Source: Terrimonas ginsenosidimutans (GTDB taxonomy: Bacteria > Bacteroidota > Bacteroidia > Chitinophagales > Chitinophagaceae). Taken from it: a DNA stretch of 64,000 bases. The stretch lies in contig NZ_JAKLTR010000007.1 of assembly GCF_022012415.1 (NCBI RefSeq), forward strand, positions 248,001-312,000. Direction: 5' to 3'. The position numbers were made by a program, and so were the translations under genes. The notes under the pieces were generated by a model. That model was not told the DNA's origin. It did not search any database and saw only the letters and a list, made by a program, of their open reading frames with translations. Shown piece after piece: positions 62,138-64,000 of the stretch. Position 1 is the first letter of the stretch, and each line of letters begins with the position of its first letter.

Positions 62138-63688
62138 TCAGGAATAGACATTATAAACAAAGTGCACCAACTTTTTAATGCTTACTCCAAACTGATGTCC
62201 TGATTCATAATAAGACATCTCGATTCCTGGAAACGTGTGCACTATCCAAGTGTTGGGAATGAAATGCATCTCTGGCGTACAGATTAATTTCCGATAATCA
62301 TCCACGATATCTTTCTTTTTATTTGGATTAACGAGAATGATGTATCCCGTCGCCGATAAAGACGTAAGATATCCCAGGGTTTGTTTAGGTAATTCCGCTT
62401 TATCCGAGTTCCACCATCCTTTAAATTCGATGGTCTTTTCTCCAAAAAATACGTTGGATATTTTCAAGTCAATTCTTCCGTTTCCTTTTAGCGGTTCGGC
62501 GTCAATTACGGCCTCTGGATATCGACCGGCAAAGAACGTTTTAAACCAATGCCTGAAATCTCCTTCTCGTTCAGCGACACCTTGTTTTATGTTTCTGATG
62601 CATTCGGTAGCTTCATCTTGCTTTTCTAATTCGATCATTCCGTCCAAAACATCTTTGATGAAATTGTTTATTTTTGCATTTGCCTTTTCAAGAATGGGTT
62701 TGAGTTTTGTGATAAAAACATCTTCAGCTTTCAGCCAGTCCGCCAGAAGCGACCGGTATTGTAGACTATCCTGACTTAGGGTATCATCATATTTTTTAAG
62801 TTCAAGTTCCCGATCAGCTAATAATATGTCTAGTGCTATTTGGTCTGTGTCACCCAGTTGATTTGTTTTATGTAATTCAAGGGCGTTAATAGCCTTTATC
62901 ATGTTTTTCGTAGTCTTGACCAGAAAGTTTTGCATGTCCTTTACTTCCATGATTTGCATTCCTACCAATCCGGTATATCGATTGCTTTTCTTGGGTCCTT
63001 TCAGCACCGGCATTTGATTTTCAAAATATGGCTTTATGTTCTTAAATACGTATAACTGGAATGGGAAAATTGATAGCCACTCTTTATAGCAGCTGACCAC
63101 AGCTCTCAAATCCGGTTTGTTCAATTTGTCGTGTGCACCCTCGTTTTGGATATGCAGGAGCAGCTTTGATTTTTTCTCTTTTGGAATTTTGGCTATATTA
63201 TTCAAATAGAATTTCAAGTCATCAATATAGCGTCCGAGACCTACCGGAGCTCCATAACCTTCGGGTAGTTGTCCGTAACTACTTAATGTATAGTCAATAT
63301 ATTCTGTAATTGCTTCATACCAATCATTCTGGTCAATACATGTCGTGATGCAGTGGCACGTGTAGACGTGTGTGAGCATACACTTGATAGGAATATAGTA
63401 AAAATTGCTTTTTTTAAACCATGGTGCTTTCTCGAGCTTTTTGTGATTTTCACAGCAACCAGGAAATCGGATAAAATCATTTAAACAATTTTCCATTGTT
63501 CTACGATGATATTCACAACAATAAGGAAATTCAAACTCTAGTTTAAATCCAGGCAGAGGATTTGTTTTGAATTCTGCCATTTGGAAATCTTTATTGGAGA
63601 GCTCAAAGAAGTAGTCTTTTTCAGGGTCGAACTGAATATAGGCGTCAATGAAAGCTCCGGGGTTGATTAAGTTGATGACTTGTTCCAT
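62138..63688 (-). CDS. Zinc-ribbon-like, PD-(D/E)XK-type nuclease candidate
   Basis: 516 residues, no signal peptide. Near the N-terminus two copies of a similar motif, FPYCCEYH (~55-61) and FPGCCENH (~76-82), are followed by further Cys/His (CMLTHVYTCHCITTC, ~103-117), suggesting zinc binding. The middle is helical and acidic (LLADRELELKKYDD). The C-terminus has RIDLKI...GEKTIEFKGWW with Asp407, Glu421 and Lys423, which fits the D-x(n)-E-x-K core of restriction-endonuclease-like folds, followed by GYIILVN. No described family is known to me. It stands alone between the HNH relic and a truncated relaxase. Confidence 0.65.
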   Translation of the reverse strand: MEQVINLINPGAFIDAYIQFDPEKDYFFELSNKDFQMAEFKTNPLPGFKLEFEFPYCCEYHRRTMENCLNDFIRFPGCCENHKKLEKAPWFKKSNFYYIPIKCMLTHVYTCHCITTCIDQNDWYEAITEYIDYTLSSYGQLPEGYGAPVGLGRYIDDLKFYLNNIAKIPKEKKSKLLLHIQNEGAHDKLNKPDLRAVVSCYKEWLSIFPFQLYVFKNIKPYFENQMPVLKGPKKSNRYTGLVGMQIMEVKDMQNFLVKTTKNMIKAINALELHKTNQLGDTDQIALDILLADRELELKKYDDTLSQDSLQYRSLLADWLKAEDVFITKLKPILEKANAKINNFIKDVLDGMIELEKQDEATECIRNIKQGVAEREGDFRHWFKTFFAGRYPEAVIDAEPLKGNGRIDLKISNVFFGEKTIEFKGWWNSDKAELPKQTLGYLTSLSATGYIILVNPNKKKDIVDDYRKLICTPEMHFIPNTWIVHTFPGIEMSYYESGHQFGVSIKKLVHFVYNVYS

Positions 63689-63814
63689 GTCCTAAAGATA
63701 CTTCCGGTTTTAAAGATTTTTCGCAGAAACGCTATATAGAGAAAAGCTCGCGACGGAGTGCGGTGAATCAAGGAAACAATAGTTAAATCTAAAACTTTTT
63801 TTCGATAAAAATAA

Positions 63815-64000
63815 TCGCAAAAGGTCAAACTGAATATCCTGAATGAAGCGGCAGGGACCAATGCGCTGCACATCTTTTTAGGTTTCGATCCATCGGAAAA
63901 AATAGCTGACGAAATCCAGATCGAAATAGCCCGGCGATACATGCGCGGGATTGGTTTTGGGGATCAACCATACCTGGTTTACCGGCATGATGACGCAGGC
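63815..64000 (+). pseudogene. Relaxase/mobilisation nuclease (MobB-like), truncated at both visible ends
   Basis: The plus frame starts after a stop at 63812 without an initiation codon: NILNEAAGTNALHIFLGFDP, SEKIADEIQIEIARRYMRGI, GFGDQPYLVYRHDDAG. The last part is the IGFGxQPxLVYxHxDAGHxH relaxase motif that leads to the three-His site, which lies outside the window. The N-terminal Tyr part is lost, so the gene is a relic or restarts elsewhere. It marks the edge of a mobilisable element. Confidence 0.7.

Overview
The window looks like a chromosomal segment of a Bacteroidota bacterium, most likely Chitinophagaceae. Two SusC/SusD pairs, a FecI/FecR-type sigma/anti-sigma pair, a predicted type IX secretion C-terminal domain, and very few Shine-Dalgarno sequences support this. 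No complete tRNA, rRNA or CRISPR array was seen.

Left part (1-14.2 kb): the 3' end of a YD-rich secreted protein, a luciferase-like oxidoreductase and a small lipoprotein. These are followed by SusC/SusD (3943-8677), a pentonate-dehydratase-type IlvD/Edd enzyme and a GH10 xylanase, consistent with xylan or pentose use. A small heat shock protein and a DUF5694/TraB-like secreted protein close this part.

Accessory graveyard (14.2-25 kb): short orphan genes lie among many broken ones. There are two C-terminal tails that look like polymorphic-toxin tips with a putative immunity gene, a HigBA toxin-antitoxin pair, and a DUF6934 protein with a cysteine cluster and a 52-residue partner. Three radC relics carry the same REP-like palindrome insertion. 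Fragments of ligD, an aldo/keto reductase, an XRE antitoxin and a lipoprotein are also present. MITE-like repeats with double hairpins and tRNA-3'-end-like repeats are scattered through it. Intact genes here include two Crp/Fnr regulators and an M24 peptidase.

Middle (25-44 kb): a Crp-SDR-VOC/NTF2 group and an NTF2-like protein, then a large minus-strand polysaccharide utilisation locus. In transcription order it holds an ECF sigma factor, FecR, an STN-type SusC, SusD, GH127-like arabinofuranosidase, a GH28/GH49-like beta-helix enzyme with discoidin domains and a sorting signal, an SGNH hydrolase and a GH63-like enzyme. Pectin or arabinan side chains are a plausible target. Large inverted repeats sit in several of its intergenic gaps.

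Right part (44-64 kb): a DKNYY lipoprotein, a lipoprotein with a von Willebrand D domain and an L-type lectin domain, and a secreted gene apparently split by a one-base slip in a T run. Next come an HExxH metalloprotease and a two-helix membrane protein. After IS66 and sigma-factor remnants comes a defence-like island: an unknown protein, a three-gene minus-strand operon (DUF6119/TIGR04141, a small Cys protein, an RX4H HEPN-like protein), an HNH endonuclease gene with an in-frame TGA, and a protein with repeated CCExH motifs and a PD-(D/E)XK-like C-terminus. The window ends in a 5'-truncated relaxase. This island is the best candidate for an undescribed system.
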